NCBI GenBank assembly: GCA_964605975.1
Contig: CAZSER010000010.1
Span: 1 to 20,820, forward strand
Source of the DNA: JBAYHA01 sp964605975
GTDB taxonomy: Bacteria > Patescibacteriota > Patescibacteriia > UBA11705 > JABHMO01
Length of the DNA stretch: 20,820 bases
Direction of reading: 5' to 3'
How positions within the stretch are numbered: the stretch's first letter is position 1; the number at the start of each line of letters is the position of its first letter. The notes under the pieces are model-generated. The model made no database searches. It worked only from the letters and a program-made list of their open reading frames with translations, and was not told the origin of the DNA. A program made the position numbers and the translations under genes. Shown in pieces: positions 14,362 to 20,558 of this stretch.

Positions 14362-14547
14362 ATGTCTAGATTTGTTTATATTTTAAAAAGTTTAAAAAAC
14401 GACTCCTTCTATATTGGTAGCACAATTAACATCGCAAATAGATTAGAAAAACATAATTCAGGAACAGTCCCTTCAACAAAAAACAAAAGAGCATGGATAT
14501 TATCCTTTTATAANNNNNNNNNNCGAGTCATTATTAAAAAAATCTGA
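14362..14547 (+). CDS. GIY-YIG domain protein, broken by a 10-N gap
   Basis: From the ATG at 14362 the product reads MSRFVYILKSLKNDSFYIGST, then a block with NRLEKHNSG and KNKRAWIL, matching small GIY-YIG endonuclease-like proteins (UvrC-type nuclease fold; the YhbQ-like family is about 80-100 residues). The N-run at 14514-14523 interrupts it. The literal frame ends at 14547, but another frame after the gap (from 14525) reads ESLLKKSDKN, which looks more like the family's RE..LKK region. The real join therefore probably changes frame, and the true end is unresolved. Extensions upstream of 14362 pass through the tRNA terminator and are not credible. It is convergent with the CcdA-like gene. 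Function is unknown; nuclease activity is a family-based guess. Confidence 0.7.
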   Translation: MSRFVYILKSLKNDSFYIGSTINIANRLEKHNSGTVPSTKNKRAWILSFYXXXXRVIIKKI

Positions 14548-14586
14548 CAAGAACATGATTTTTTATATTTTAATAAAAATTTATTT

Positions 14587-14909
14587 TTATCCAAACATCA
14601 ACCACTCCGGTTTAAAAATTAAAAGTAACCCAATAATAATAACTATTACGCCACTAATTAATTTTACTTTATGCGTATACTTGGTAGTAATTCCAGTTAA
14701 TTCCAAGGTTATCATTGCCAAAAAAAAGATAAATAAATCATCCAACATAAAAAAAAGAATATAAAGTAAAATATAAAAATAATATTGCCAAGAAGATAAC
14801 TCATTTAATGCCAATACTTGAGTATAAATAGCAGGCAACCCTGCGGAACACAAAACCTCCACCAAATTAACCATAAAAGCCAAAACAATTATCCCGCCAA
14901 TAGCCCCAA
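14587..14909 (-). CDS. C-terminal fragment of CcdA/DsbD-like thiol conduit (after frameshift)
   Basis: This frame continues the membrane protein encoded at 14889-15800. From the slip point near 14908-14914 it reads FFGAIGGIIVLAF, then VNLVEVLCSAGLPAIYTQ and at least two further hydrophobic segments, ending LLIFKPEWLMFG. The LCSAGLP cysteine is the partner of the NPCA cysteine in the first part; CcdA/DsbD transmembrane domains use such a pair to move electrons across the membrane. Alone it could start at an internal ATG (14883), but it would lack half of the domain. See the next entry and the finding on the slippery heptamer. Confidence 0.75.
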
Positions 14910-15800
14910 AAAAAGGCTTTTTTCTCTAACAATGTTTTTTATTTTTTCAAAAACAACCTGTCTTTTTTTAGTCCCAGTAATTTTACACCCTGTTTCCTTA
15001 TTAAAAATTGCTTCCTTTAAACTATATCCGCCACCAAACAGGGCCACTACCCCGATCATTATTCTTAACCAAGAAACAACTCCCAAAAAAAGAACAAATT
15101 TTAACCAAGCAACCATAAAGATAAAATATACAACTGCGGAAGTTACAATAAAAACTGTTCCCAAAAGCCACATTCTTCTTTTATTTTTCATCCCTAACAA
15201 TAAAGTTATCAAAAATAATAATGCCCACATTGCACAAGGATTAAAACCATCCAAAACTCCCACCACTATCGTCAAAACAGGCAAAGAAAGTTGTCTAAAA
15301 TCAATTTTCCCAAGAAACGGTAAATCAATAATATTCCCTTCCGAAAAACTACTTTTACCTTCCATCACAGTAGCGGGAGATTCATTCAACTCAACTTTAT
15401 TATTTTCTTCTTGTAGTAAATTTAAACACCCCGAAGACAAACAATCTACAACTTTATTTCTTATTGCTAGATCACTAAAACCAACGGTAAAACCGGTAAA
15501 AGCCTCATCCCCAATTATTAAAAACGGAACACCCTCAACATTCACTCGTAATTTTTTGGCCGCTTCTTGTAAAAAAATTGCATTCTCTCTGTTCTTATAT
15601 ATTTCATATTCAAAGATATTAACTGCTGGAAACTCTTTTTTTATTTCTTCGAAAAGAAAAGATTTTTCTTTGGCACAATGAGGACACCCTTCACCATAAA
15701 AGAAGTATAAATCCAATCTATCTTCATTAGCTGAAGCCCCACTTATAAAAGAAAAAAATAATACCAATAAAAAAATAATTTTAAACAAAAAAGATTTCAT
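14889..15800 (-). CDS. Thioredoxin-CcdA/DsbD-like membrane fusion, N-terminal part
   Basis: A signal peptide or anchor (residues 1-24, KIIFLLVLFFSFISGASA) precedes an extracytoplasmic thioredoxin-fold domain with CPHC at 39-42 and cis-Pro at about 92 (EGVPFLII). A linker leads to a polytopic CcdA/DsbD-type segment starting LSLPVLTIVVGVLDGFNPCAMWALLFL, with the redox cysteine C189. The literal frame stops at 14889 after REKSLFLGLLAG. The missing helices, including the second redox cysteine, continue in the -1 frame. The family moves reducing equivalents from cytoplasmic thioredoxin to outside proteins. The gene is 5 bases downstream of a small thioredoxin gene that could be its cytoplasmic donor. 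The frameshift lies in a 7-T run and may be a sequence error, a mutation or recoding. Confidence 0.88.
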   Translation of the reverse strand: MKSFLFKIIFLLVLFFSFISGASANEDRLDLYFFYGEGCPHCAKEKSFLFEEIKKEFPAVNIFEYEIYKNRENAIFLQEAAKKLRVNVEGVPFLIIGDEAFTGFTVGFSDLAIRNKVVDCLSSGCLNLLQEENNKVELNESPATVMEGKSSFSEGNIIDLPFLGKIDFRQLSLPVLTIVVGVLDGFNPCAMWALLFLITLLLGMKNKRRMWLLGTVFIVTSAVVYFIFMVAWLKFVLFLGVVSWLRIMIGVVALFGGGYSLKEAIFNKETGCKITGTKKRQVVFEKIKNIVREKSLFLGLLAG

Positions 15801-15805
15801 AAAAA

Positions 15806-16075
15806 CTATTTATTTTTATTTTCATTAATTATTTTCAACAACTCATCCTCCTCTATCTCTCCGTGTAAACGAAGAAATTCATTTCCTGATTTGTCCAAAA
15901 AAATAAAACTCGGTAAAGTTTCTTCAATTTTATACTGAACAAAAACATCTTTGTCAGTATCAAAATCATAATATTCCGTTTCTAGCCAACTATTTTTTTC
16001 TTCAATTTTTTTCCAAAGAGGTTTCATCACCAAACAACCAGGACACCAGACAGCCCCAAATTTTAAAACTTTCAT
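15806..16075 (-). CDS. Small thioredoxin-like protein (CPGC)
   Basis: This is an 89-residue thioredoxin-fold protein: GAVWCPGCLVMKPL gives the active site C11-P-G-C14, and the cis-proline is P55 in ETLPSFIFLD. There is no signal peptide, so it is predicted cytoplasmic. CPGC differs from the WCGPC of TrxA at 9516, which suggests a different redox potential or a dedicated partner. The gene ends 5 bases before the thioredoxin-CcdA fusion, so the likely role is electron delivery to that conduit (inference from neighbourhood). Upstream lies DUF134 with a 67-base A/T-rich gap. Confidence 0.9.
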   Translation of the reverse strand: MKVLKFGAVWCPGCLVMKPLWKKIEEKNSWLETEYYDFDTDKDVFVQYKIEETLPSFIFLDKSGNEFLRLHGEIEEDELLKIINENKNK

Positions 16076-16142
16076 AATTTTTATTTTATTTATTAATAAT
16101 TAATTTAATCAAAAAGAAACAATAAAAAATAATTCATATTGT

Positions 16143-16418
16143 TTAAGTATCTATTCTTATCGCCTTCCCGTTAATCAAAGCATCCGCTATTTTACGATAG
16201 GCGGAATATAAAATTCTTTGATAAGTGCTTTGTGAAGTTTTCATTTTAATCGCCCCCTCTTTTTGCTCTAAATTATAAAAATGACGCCAGCGATAAGCTT
16301 CTAATTCTTCGGTTGTTAACTCCACAATTTCCAAATCTCGCAAGGGGACTCCTTGCGGTTTAAAATAGGTAACCTTTGGCAAAAATTTAATTTTTCTAAC
16401 TAATCTCGGACGAACCAT
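16143..16418 (-). CDS. UPF0251/DUF134 HTH protein
   Basis: The product starts MVRPRLVRKIKFLPKVTYFKPQGVPLRDL and has LTTEELEAYRWRHFYNLEQ, SQSTYQRILYSAYRKIADAL and GKAIRI, matching the UPF0251/DUF134 family (about 90-100 residues) with a sigma-region-4-like helix-turn-helix. I chose the ATG at 16418 because family members start MVRPR; an ATG two codons earlier (16424) is also in frame. The family is DNA-binding by fold, with unknown targets. It frequently neighbours Gly-rich DUF5320 and metal/redox genes, as here, where it sits between DUF5320 and thioredoxin genes. A perfect 14-bp inverted repeat at 16477-16508 lies 59 bases upstream of its start. Confidence 0.9.
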   Translation of the reverse strand: MVRPRLVRKIKFLPKVTYFKPQGVPLRDLEIVELTTEELEAYRWRHFYNLEQKEGAIKMKTSQSTYQRILYSAYRKIADALINGKAIRIDT

Positions 16419-16460
16419 AATCAAAGTTGTAAATTGTAGCTATTTTTGTTAAAATAATTG

Positions 16461-16529
16461 AAATAAAAGAGGGTTTCCGCTCTCTTAACTTTCAAGTTAA
16501 GAGAGCGGTGCATCTGCCTTCTTTTATTT
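16461..16529. repeat. Large hairpin between DUF5320 and DUF134
   Basis: A perfect 14-bp inverted repeat (16477-16490 with 16495-16508) has a 4-nt loop. Outside it, a further 10-bp complementary pair (16461-16470 with 16520-16529) plus two G-C pairs frames an asymmetric internal loop. The outer arm overlaps the DUF5320 stop codon. It is much stronger than the other hairpins here and lacks an immediate U-tract. It may be an operator, an mRNA processing/stability element or an attenuator. Confidence 0.8.
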
Positions 16530-16752
16530 TTTTGAAACCAAAAAATCTTTTATTTTTTGTATTTGTGTAAGTTCTTCTTTTAATAAAACTTCTTTTTCAT
16601 TCAAAAAACTTTTCTTTTCTTCTTCACTCATTGACAAAAAATCTTTTGAATTTAGCCTTAAATGATTATCAAGGGTAGAACTATTNNNNNNNNNNACCTC
16701 TCCCTGTATAACTTCCTTGACCAATTGGTCCTGTTCCATCTCTTCTTGGCAT
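16524..16752 (-). CDS. DUF5320 protein, masked by a 10-N gap
   Basis: From the ATG at 16752 the product begins MPRRDGTGPIGQGSYTGRG, the diagnostic N-terminus of DUF5320. The N-run (16686-16695) then intervenes. After the gap a different frame gives LSMSEEEKKSFLNEKEVLLKEELTQIQKIKDF to a stop at 16524, the acidic coiled-coil tail usual for the family. Reading literally through the Ns puts the start in a wrong frame (MEQDQLVK...), so the true number of missing bases is not 10. The missing middle in relatives is Gly-rich, consistent with a difficult assembly. Function is unknown; the family is often found beside UPF0251/DUF134, as here. It is the first gene of the minus-strand redox cluster. Confidence 0.85.
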
Positions 16753-16805
16753 AATATTAAATTTTAAATTATTAATTAATCGACCTTTTGAGCGCTCTTA
16801 TTATG

Positions 16806-16834
16806 AATATACACCCAAAAACATTAGTTGTCAA
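16806..16834 (-). promoter_or_regulatory. Promoter of the DUF5320-DUF134-thioredoxin cluster
   Basis: On the minus strand, TTGACA (16834-16829), a 17-bp spacer and TATATT (16811-16806). An 8-bp palindrome, GAGCGCTC (16790-16797), lies right at the expected start (near 16799) and could be an operator. Confidence 0.65.
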
Positions 16835-16890
16835 ATATTTTACTTTTTGTCCCAATCTTTGTTAAAATATTCTTATATCAACACTTCTAT

Positions 16891-18090
16891 ATGAACAACA
16901 AAAAAAATACCCTTCACACCTGTCTCGACTGCCAACTGCCTAAATCAACACATCTAAATAATTGGCTTTCTGAATTTATTGACTTAATTTTACCTTTTAA
17001 AAAATCTACTACCTTAAAAATGTTTAACGATAAACACGGTAGCTCCTTAATTTCTAAATTCTTTGTTTTTTTCAAACTAGCACACTGGGAAGAAAACTTT
17101 CCTCTTTCCGTGGTACAAGAAAGAACTCACTCTTTTATTAAAATAGTCAGAAAATCCAAATACAAAATTCAACTTTTAAAGTCAAAAAGCAACTGGACAT
17201 CCCACTTCCGGATAATTGGAGAAGGCCGAGAAGTTTATTTTGATGGACTACCAATCCCCCGCTTTGCTCAAACTTTTGATGAAACTGTTTTTGACGACAA
17301 AAATCTTGGTAAAAAAATTTTAGCCAAAAATAATTTTCCGGTTTTACCGGGAAAATCTTTTTATTTTTGGCAACAAAAAAACGCCATTGCTTATGCCCAT
17401 CAATTGGGATTCCCTTTAGTAGTAAAACCTTGTAAAGGTTCCGTTGCTAGACATGTCACAACTAACATAAAAACCATTTCGGAACTTAAAACAGCTATAA
17501 AACATGCCATAAATTATTCACCTACCTTTTTGATAGAAAAATTTTTTCCTAACGCTTTTGTTCATCGTATTACCATTATTGATCGAGAAAAAATATTTAT
17601 TGCTAAACAAATACCCGCGAATATCATCGGAGACGGAATTTCAAAAATATCAGAACTAATTAGAAATAAAAATGAACAACTATCAAAATCTACCGATAGA
17701 TTTCATCAACTAATTATTTTTGATAAAAATGCTCAACAAAAACTACAAGAACAAAAACTAACTGAACACTCTATTCCCACAAAAAACCAAACTGTTTTTC
17801 TACAAGAAGACCCATTTATGCGATTAGGTGGAGAATTTATTTCCATAAACCAAGAAATTAATCCCGAAAATTTACAACTATTCAGCAACCTAGCTAAAAC
17901 TTTTGATCTGAAAATTATGGGCATTGATTTTATTTCTCCCGATATTAAAATTTCTTATAAAAAAAATGGGGGCGCAATTTTAGAAATAAACTCCTTCCCA
18001 TGCATAGAAATTCATGAGTTGGCAAAAAATAGTTCGACTAAAAATCTTGGTCAAGAAATATTCACTCTATTTAAAAAATATTACCTGTGA
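16891..18090 (+). CDS. ATP-grasp ligase, cyanophycin-synthetase-like
   Basis: Residues about 130-399 form an ATP-grasp fold: KILAKNNFPVLPG, LGFPLVVKPCKGSVARHVTTNI (ATP-binding Lys and loop), IEKFFPNAFVHRI, IPANIIGDGISKISELI, and the Mg-binding end IMGIDFISP...GAILEINSFPC. GDGxSxIxELI is typical of the cyanophycin synthetase / bifunctional glutathione synthetase subgroup, so a carboxylate-amine ligation on an amino acid or peptide is likely. No Mur-ligase half is present (399 residues). The N-terminal about 100 residues are unassigned and start with TCLDC. I chose the ATG at 16891 because an extended -10 (TGTTAAAAT, 16860-16868) lies between it and the in-frame TTG at 16828. The substrate is unknown. 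It ends in TGA. Confidence 0.88.
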   Translation: MNNKKNTLHTCLDCQLPKSTHLNNWLSEFIDLILPFKKSTTLKMFNDKHGSSLISKFFVFFKLAHWEENFPLSVVQERTHSFIKIVRKSKYKIQLLKSKSNWTSHFRIIGEGREVYFDGLPIPRFAQTFDETVFDDKNLGKKILAKNNFPVLPGKSFYFWQQKNAIAYAHQLGFPLVVKPCKGSVARHVTTNIKTISELKTAIKHAINYSPTFLIEKFFPNAFVHRITIIDREKIFIAKQIPANIIGDGISKISELIRNKNEQLSKSTDRFHQLIIFDKNAQQKLQEQKLTEHSIPTKNQTVFLQEDPFMRLGGEFISINQEINPENLQLFSNLAKTFDLKIMGIDFISPDIKISYKKNGGAILEINSFPCIEIHELAKNSSTKNLGQEIFTLFKKYYL

Positions 18091-18268
18091 TTTTATTTAT
18101 ATTTTTTATTCACTATTATTATTTAATTTTTTCTATTATTAAAAAAACATCCAATAAAATTTTTTATTCTAAAAATTATTTAAAAAAATAATTGTCTTTA
18201 AAAAAATCCTATTAATTTTTATATCCGCAAAAAAACAATAAGTTATCCCCAATTATTCAATAAAATAA
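18091..18268. other. Gene-free A/T-rich spacer
   Basis: No convincing gene, RNA or strong hairpin is seen. The sequence is almost entirely A/T. It leads into the promoter of the lysine-rich peptide gene. Confidence 0.6.
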
Positions 18269-18297
18269 TTGTCAATTCTTAAAAATAATCTTATAAT
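18269..18297 (+). promoter_or_regulatory. Promoter of the lysine-rich peptide gene
   Basis: TTGTCA (18269-18274), a 17-bp spacer and TATAAT (18292-18297). The leader is about 97 nt, long for this window. Confidence 0.7.
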
Positions 18298-18323
18298 GAA
18301 AATGAAAAAAAGTCGAAAGTAAA

Positions 18324-18351
18324 ATAAAAATTAAAAAATAAAAATTAAAAA
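18324..18351. repeat. 14-bp perfect tandem duplication
   Basis: ATAAAAATTAAAAA occurs twice in direct succession inside the leader of the lysine-rich peptide gene. Confidence 0.7.
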
Positions 18352-18400
18352 GAATTTTTCTAAATCATTGATTAAGAAAAGTTCACAGGAGCAAAATATT

Positions 18401-18541
18401 ATGCCAGCCAAAAAAAAGGCCGTCAAAAAAGTTGCCAAGAAAAAAGTTGCCAAAAAGCCAGCCAAAAAAACAGTCAAAAAAGCTGTTAAAAAGGTTGTCA
18501 AAAAGGTAGCTAAGAAAAAAGTTGCCAAGAAGAAAAAATAG
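18401..18541 (+). CDS. 46-residue lysine-rich histone-H1-like peptide
   Basis: The product starts MPAKKKAVKKVAKKK and ends VAKKKK. It has 25 lysines in 46 residues, with otherwise only Met, Pro, Ala, Val and Thr: no acidic, aromatic or polar uncharged residue except one Thr. The KK-[AVT][AV] periodicity resembles histone H1 C-terminal tails, chlamydial Hc-type proteins and the basic tails of some HU proteins. It is probably an unstructured nucleic-acid-binding nucleoid or RNA-condensing peptide (inference). Support for a real gene is a sigma-70 promoter (18269-18297), an AGGAG SD at 18387-18391 with 9-nt spacing, and a terminator right after the stop. The Leu/Phe-rich frame on the opposite strand is its shadow. 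Confidence 0.85.
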   Translation: MPAKKKAVKKVAKKKVAKKPAKKTVKKAVKKVVKKVAKKKVAKKKK

Positions 18542-18556
18542 TTTTTTCTTCCTAAC

Positions 18557-18582
18557 AAAAAAGAGCTTTTATGCTCTTTTTT
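18557..18582. terminator. Bidirectional terminator
   Basis: A perfect 10-bp stem (18557-18566 with 18573-18582) with a 6-nt loop and A/T tracts lies between the convergent lysine-rich peptide gene and the nucleotidyltransferase gene. Confidence 0.85.
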
Positions 18583-18594
18583 GTTTTAGTTAAA

Positions 18595-19329
18595 TTACAT
18601 ATTTTCTAACAAAGACAACTCTTCCTGCGTATTGGCACCGAGGGCTTCATTATCAGGCAAAAGGACTGACCCAATTTTACTTTTACTTTCAATCGCTATT
18701 TTTAAAATATCGGTCAAATAAAATTCATTTTGTGCGTTTTTATTTTCTATTTTATTCAAATTTTTCCATAACCAACGACTACTAAAACAATAAATACCTG
18801 GATTAACCTCTAAAATTTCTTTTTCTTTTTCACTCGTATCTCTCATCTCTTTTATTCCTAAAAGATCACCATTTTTATTTCTCAATATTCGTCCATAATT
18901 ATAAAAATTTTGACGAAAATCTTTAAAATCTAACAGGTGAACAGTGAAAAAAGTCATATCACAACTATTTTCTCGATGACTTTGAATAAGCCTCTTAATT
19001 GAAAAAGTTGAAACAAAAGGCTGATCTCCATACAAAACAACAATATCACCATCATAATTAGCAAAAAAATCTTTCGTCATTAATAAAGCATGACCAGTTC
19101 CCAGTTGTTCTTTTTGCCAAACAAATTCCGCTTTATCTTTCAAATAATCAACAATCTCTTGTCCTTTATAACCAATAACGACCACTGGTTTAAGAAAAAA
19201 AAGATCCCCTAAGTTAGAAAATATATGCCCCAAAAGCTCTTTATTCTTTAACTTTACTAAAGCTTTTGGCTTTTCCGTTTTCATTCTTGTCCCCTTTCCT
19301 CCTGCCAAAATAACAAACCGAAAAAACAT
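18595..19329 (-). CDS. GlmU-type sugar-nucleotidyltransferase domain protein
   Basis: This is a nucleoside-diphosphate-sugar pyrophosphorylase fold: FVILAGGKGTRMKTEKPKAL (nucleotide-binding loop and catalytic-type Lys, residues 6-23), EQLGTGHAL (74-82), VVLYGDQP with the metal-binding D102, YGRILR, EVNPGIYCF and NAQNEFYLTDI. These motifs match the uridyltransferase half of GlmU, which makes UDP-GlcNAc from GlcNAc-1-phosphate and UTP. The 244 residues lack the left-handed beta-helix acetyltransferase domain, so it is a single-domain form and the exact sugar is not certain. It is the last gene of a three-gene operon, 3 bases after the methyltransferase gene. Confidence 0.88.
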   Translation of the reverse strand: MFFRFVILAGGKGTRMKTEKPKALVKLKNKELLGHIFSNLGDLFFLKPVVVIGYKGQEIVDYLKDKAEFVWQKEQLGTGHALLMTKDFFANYDGDIVVLYGDQPFVSTFSIKRLIQSHRENSCDMTFFTVHLLDFKDFRQNFYNYGRILRNKNGDLLGIKEMRDTSEKEKEILEVNPGIYCFSSRWLWKNLNKIENKNAQNEFYLTDILKIAIESKSKIGSVLLPDNEALGANTQEELSLLENM

Positions 19330-19332
19330 ACT

Positions 19333-19881
19333 TTATTTTTTTTCGTAAATAAAAATTTTTCCTACTTTACTTTCAAAAACAGTGACTGGATCCAACCAGT
19401 TAGGGATTGGAAAATCAAAAGAAATAATTTTTGTTCCCTTTTTTAATTCTTTGGAAAATTGCTCACGCAAAATCGACAAATAAGTATCTAACAAATAACA
19501 AAAAACAACATCAAATTCTTCCAAATTTACCTTACGAAAATTTTTATTAAAAATTTTCGTCTTGGATTTATAAATTTTATTTAAAATTTTACACTTTAAG
19601 ACTGCCCACCAATTAACTTCGAACCCCTTAACATCAATGACTCCCATTTGTTCAAATAATCTCATTACCCGACCATCACCACAACCCAATTCTGCTACCT
19701 TTTTATCTTTTTCAATAAAAACATTTTCAACCAAAAACTTCATTTTACTTTTTGATAAAGGAACAAAAGGAACACCACGAACTCTGATTAAGCCAATAAG
19801 CGTAGAAGCGGTATAAAAAAGAGCAAATAAAATAAAAATAAATGCCCAAATAGAAAAAACTGAAAAAACAAAATTACTCAT
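19333..19881 (-). CDS. Membrane-anchored class I SAM methyltransferase-like protein
   Basis: An N-terminal transmembrane helix (about 5-30, FSIWAFIFILFALFYTASTL) is followed by VRGVPFVPLSKSKMKFLVENV and a Rossmann methyltransferase core with motif I VAELGCGDGRV (62-72), GFEVNWWAV, and motif IV-like EFDVVFCYLL. A strand near residue 150 (GTKIISFDFPIP) follows. The 182 residues match a small family common in candidate-phylum genomes. The substrate is unknown; topology places the catalytic domain at the cytoplasmic face of the membrane (inference). Gaps are 4 bases to the DUF192 gene upstream and 3 bases to the nucleotidyltransferase downstream, so the three are co-transcribed. Confidence 0.85.
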   Translation of the reverse strand: MSNFVFSVFSIWAFIFILFALFYTASTLIGLIRVRGVPFVPLSKSKMKFLVENVFIEKDKKVAELGCGDGRVMRLFEQMGVIDVKGFEVNWWAVLKCKILNKIYKSKTKIFNKNFRKVNLEEFDVVFCYLLDTYLSILREQFSKELKKGTKIISFDFPIPNWLDPVTVFESKVGKIFIYEKK

Positions 19882-19885
19882 AAAA

Positions 19886-20311
19886 TTACCACTTTAAAAT
19901 TAAATTTTCTTCAATTCCATATTCTTTAGCTTTCCCCGCAGGAAACTCTATAACATAAAATATCTTATCACTTTTAGAAGAGATCATTGGACATTTATTT
20001 TCATCACAAACAGGAATATCATAATTTATTTCAACAACTTTTTTTTCTTCGTCCAAAAAAACAAAGTCTAACGGAAAAAGCATTCCCTTCATCCAATAAT
20101 TAACTCTTTTGGGATTTTTTTCAAAAAAAATCATTCCCGAAAAATCAGTCAACGCCAACTTCCCAGACAAACCAATAATTTTTTCTTGTTTTGTTTCCGC
20201 CTTTTTTAATTTCAATAAATTGCCATCTGACTTTTCCAAATACAAAAAATTATTACCTGAGCAACCACTCAAAACAAAAACCAAGAAAATTATCAATAAT
20301 ATTTTTTTCAT
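19886..20311 (-). CDS. DUF192 lipoprotein
   Basis: From the ATG at 20311 the product starts with a lipoprotein signal peptide, MKKILLIIFLVFVLSGC, with lipobox LSGC and acylated C17. A DUF192 domain follows: KQEKIIGLSGK, DFSGMIFFE, YWMKGMLFPLDFVFLDEEKKVVEI and YVIEFPAGKAKEYGI. The family is a compact beta-rich extracytoplasmic domain of unknown function. The length is 141 residues. An in-frame extension beyond 20311 reads across the 5S rRNA and is rejected. AAGGTG (20329-20324) could be a distant SD, and an extended -10 (TGTTAGAAT, near 20339-20331) may promote the operon. It is the first of three tightly spaced genes. Confidence 0.9.
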   Translation of the reverse strand: MKKILLIIFLVFVLSGCSGNNFLYLEKSDGNLLKLKKAETKQEKIIGLSGKLALTDFSGMIFFEKNPKRVNYWMKGMLFPLDFVFLDEEKKVVEINYDIPVCDENKCPMISSKSDKIFYVIEFPAGKAKEYGIEENLILKW

Positions 20312-20351
20312 AAAACAAACAATCACCTTAATTCTAACATTTAAAAATAAA

Positions 20352-20380
20352 AAAAAGAAGTTCTTTTGGAACTTCTTTTT
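20352..20380. terminator. rRNA operon terminator
   Basis: A 12-bp stem (20352-20363 with 20369-20380) has a 5-nt loop and, on the minus strand, a following T-rich tract. It sits 14 bases past the 5S end. Confidence 0.85.
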
Positions 20381-20394
20381 ATAAAAAGAGACAA

Positions 20395-20507
20395 AGTCCT
20401 GGCGACGACCTACTTTCCCACTTCGTAGTATCATCGGCGCTGAAAGGCTTAACTTCTGTGTTCGGGATGGAAACAGGTGTATCCCCTTCGCTCCAATCAC
20501 CAGGACT
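20395..20507 (-). rRNA. rrf: 5S ribosomal RNA
   Basis: The terminal stem pairs 20395-20402 with 20500-20507. Internal 5S landmarks on the minus strand include CCATCCCGAACACAGAAG and GGGAAAGTAGGTCG. The length is about 113 nt. The pairing extends beyond the mature ends, as expected for a processing stem. It is separated from the 23S 3' end by about 50 bases with no tRNA between. Confidence 0.95.
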
Positions 20508-20558
20508 CTGCCTCTTTTAAAAGGTCAGAGTGTAAAAATAAAGAATATTAACATTATA

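Noticed and set aside
14818..15681. Long plus-strand frame of 287 codons
   Set aside because: Antisense to the thioredoxin-CcdA fusion; its Pro/Ser/Lys-rich translation has no recognisable domain, while the minus strand has clear motifs.
16828..16890. TTG start 21 codons upstream for the ATP-grasp gene
   Set aside because: The extended -10 of the likely promoter (16860-16868) lies inside this stretch, and the ATG at 16891 fits better.
18331..18558. Leu/Phe/Thr-rich 75-codon frame on the minus strand
   Set aside because: It is the exact antisense of the lysine-rich peptide gene, which has a promoter, SD and terminator on the plus strand. The hydrophobic repeat is only the complement of Lys-Val-Ala codons.
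20312..20500. N-terminal extension of the DUF192 protein
   Set aside because: It reads through the rRNA terminator and into the 5S rRNA. The ATG at 20311 opens a textbook lipoprotein signal peptide.
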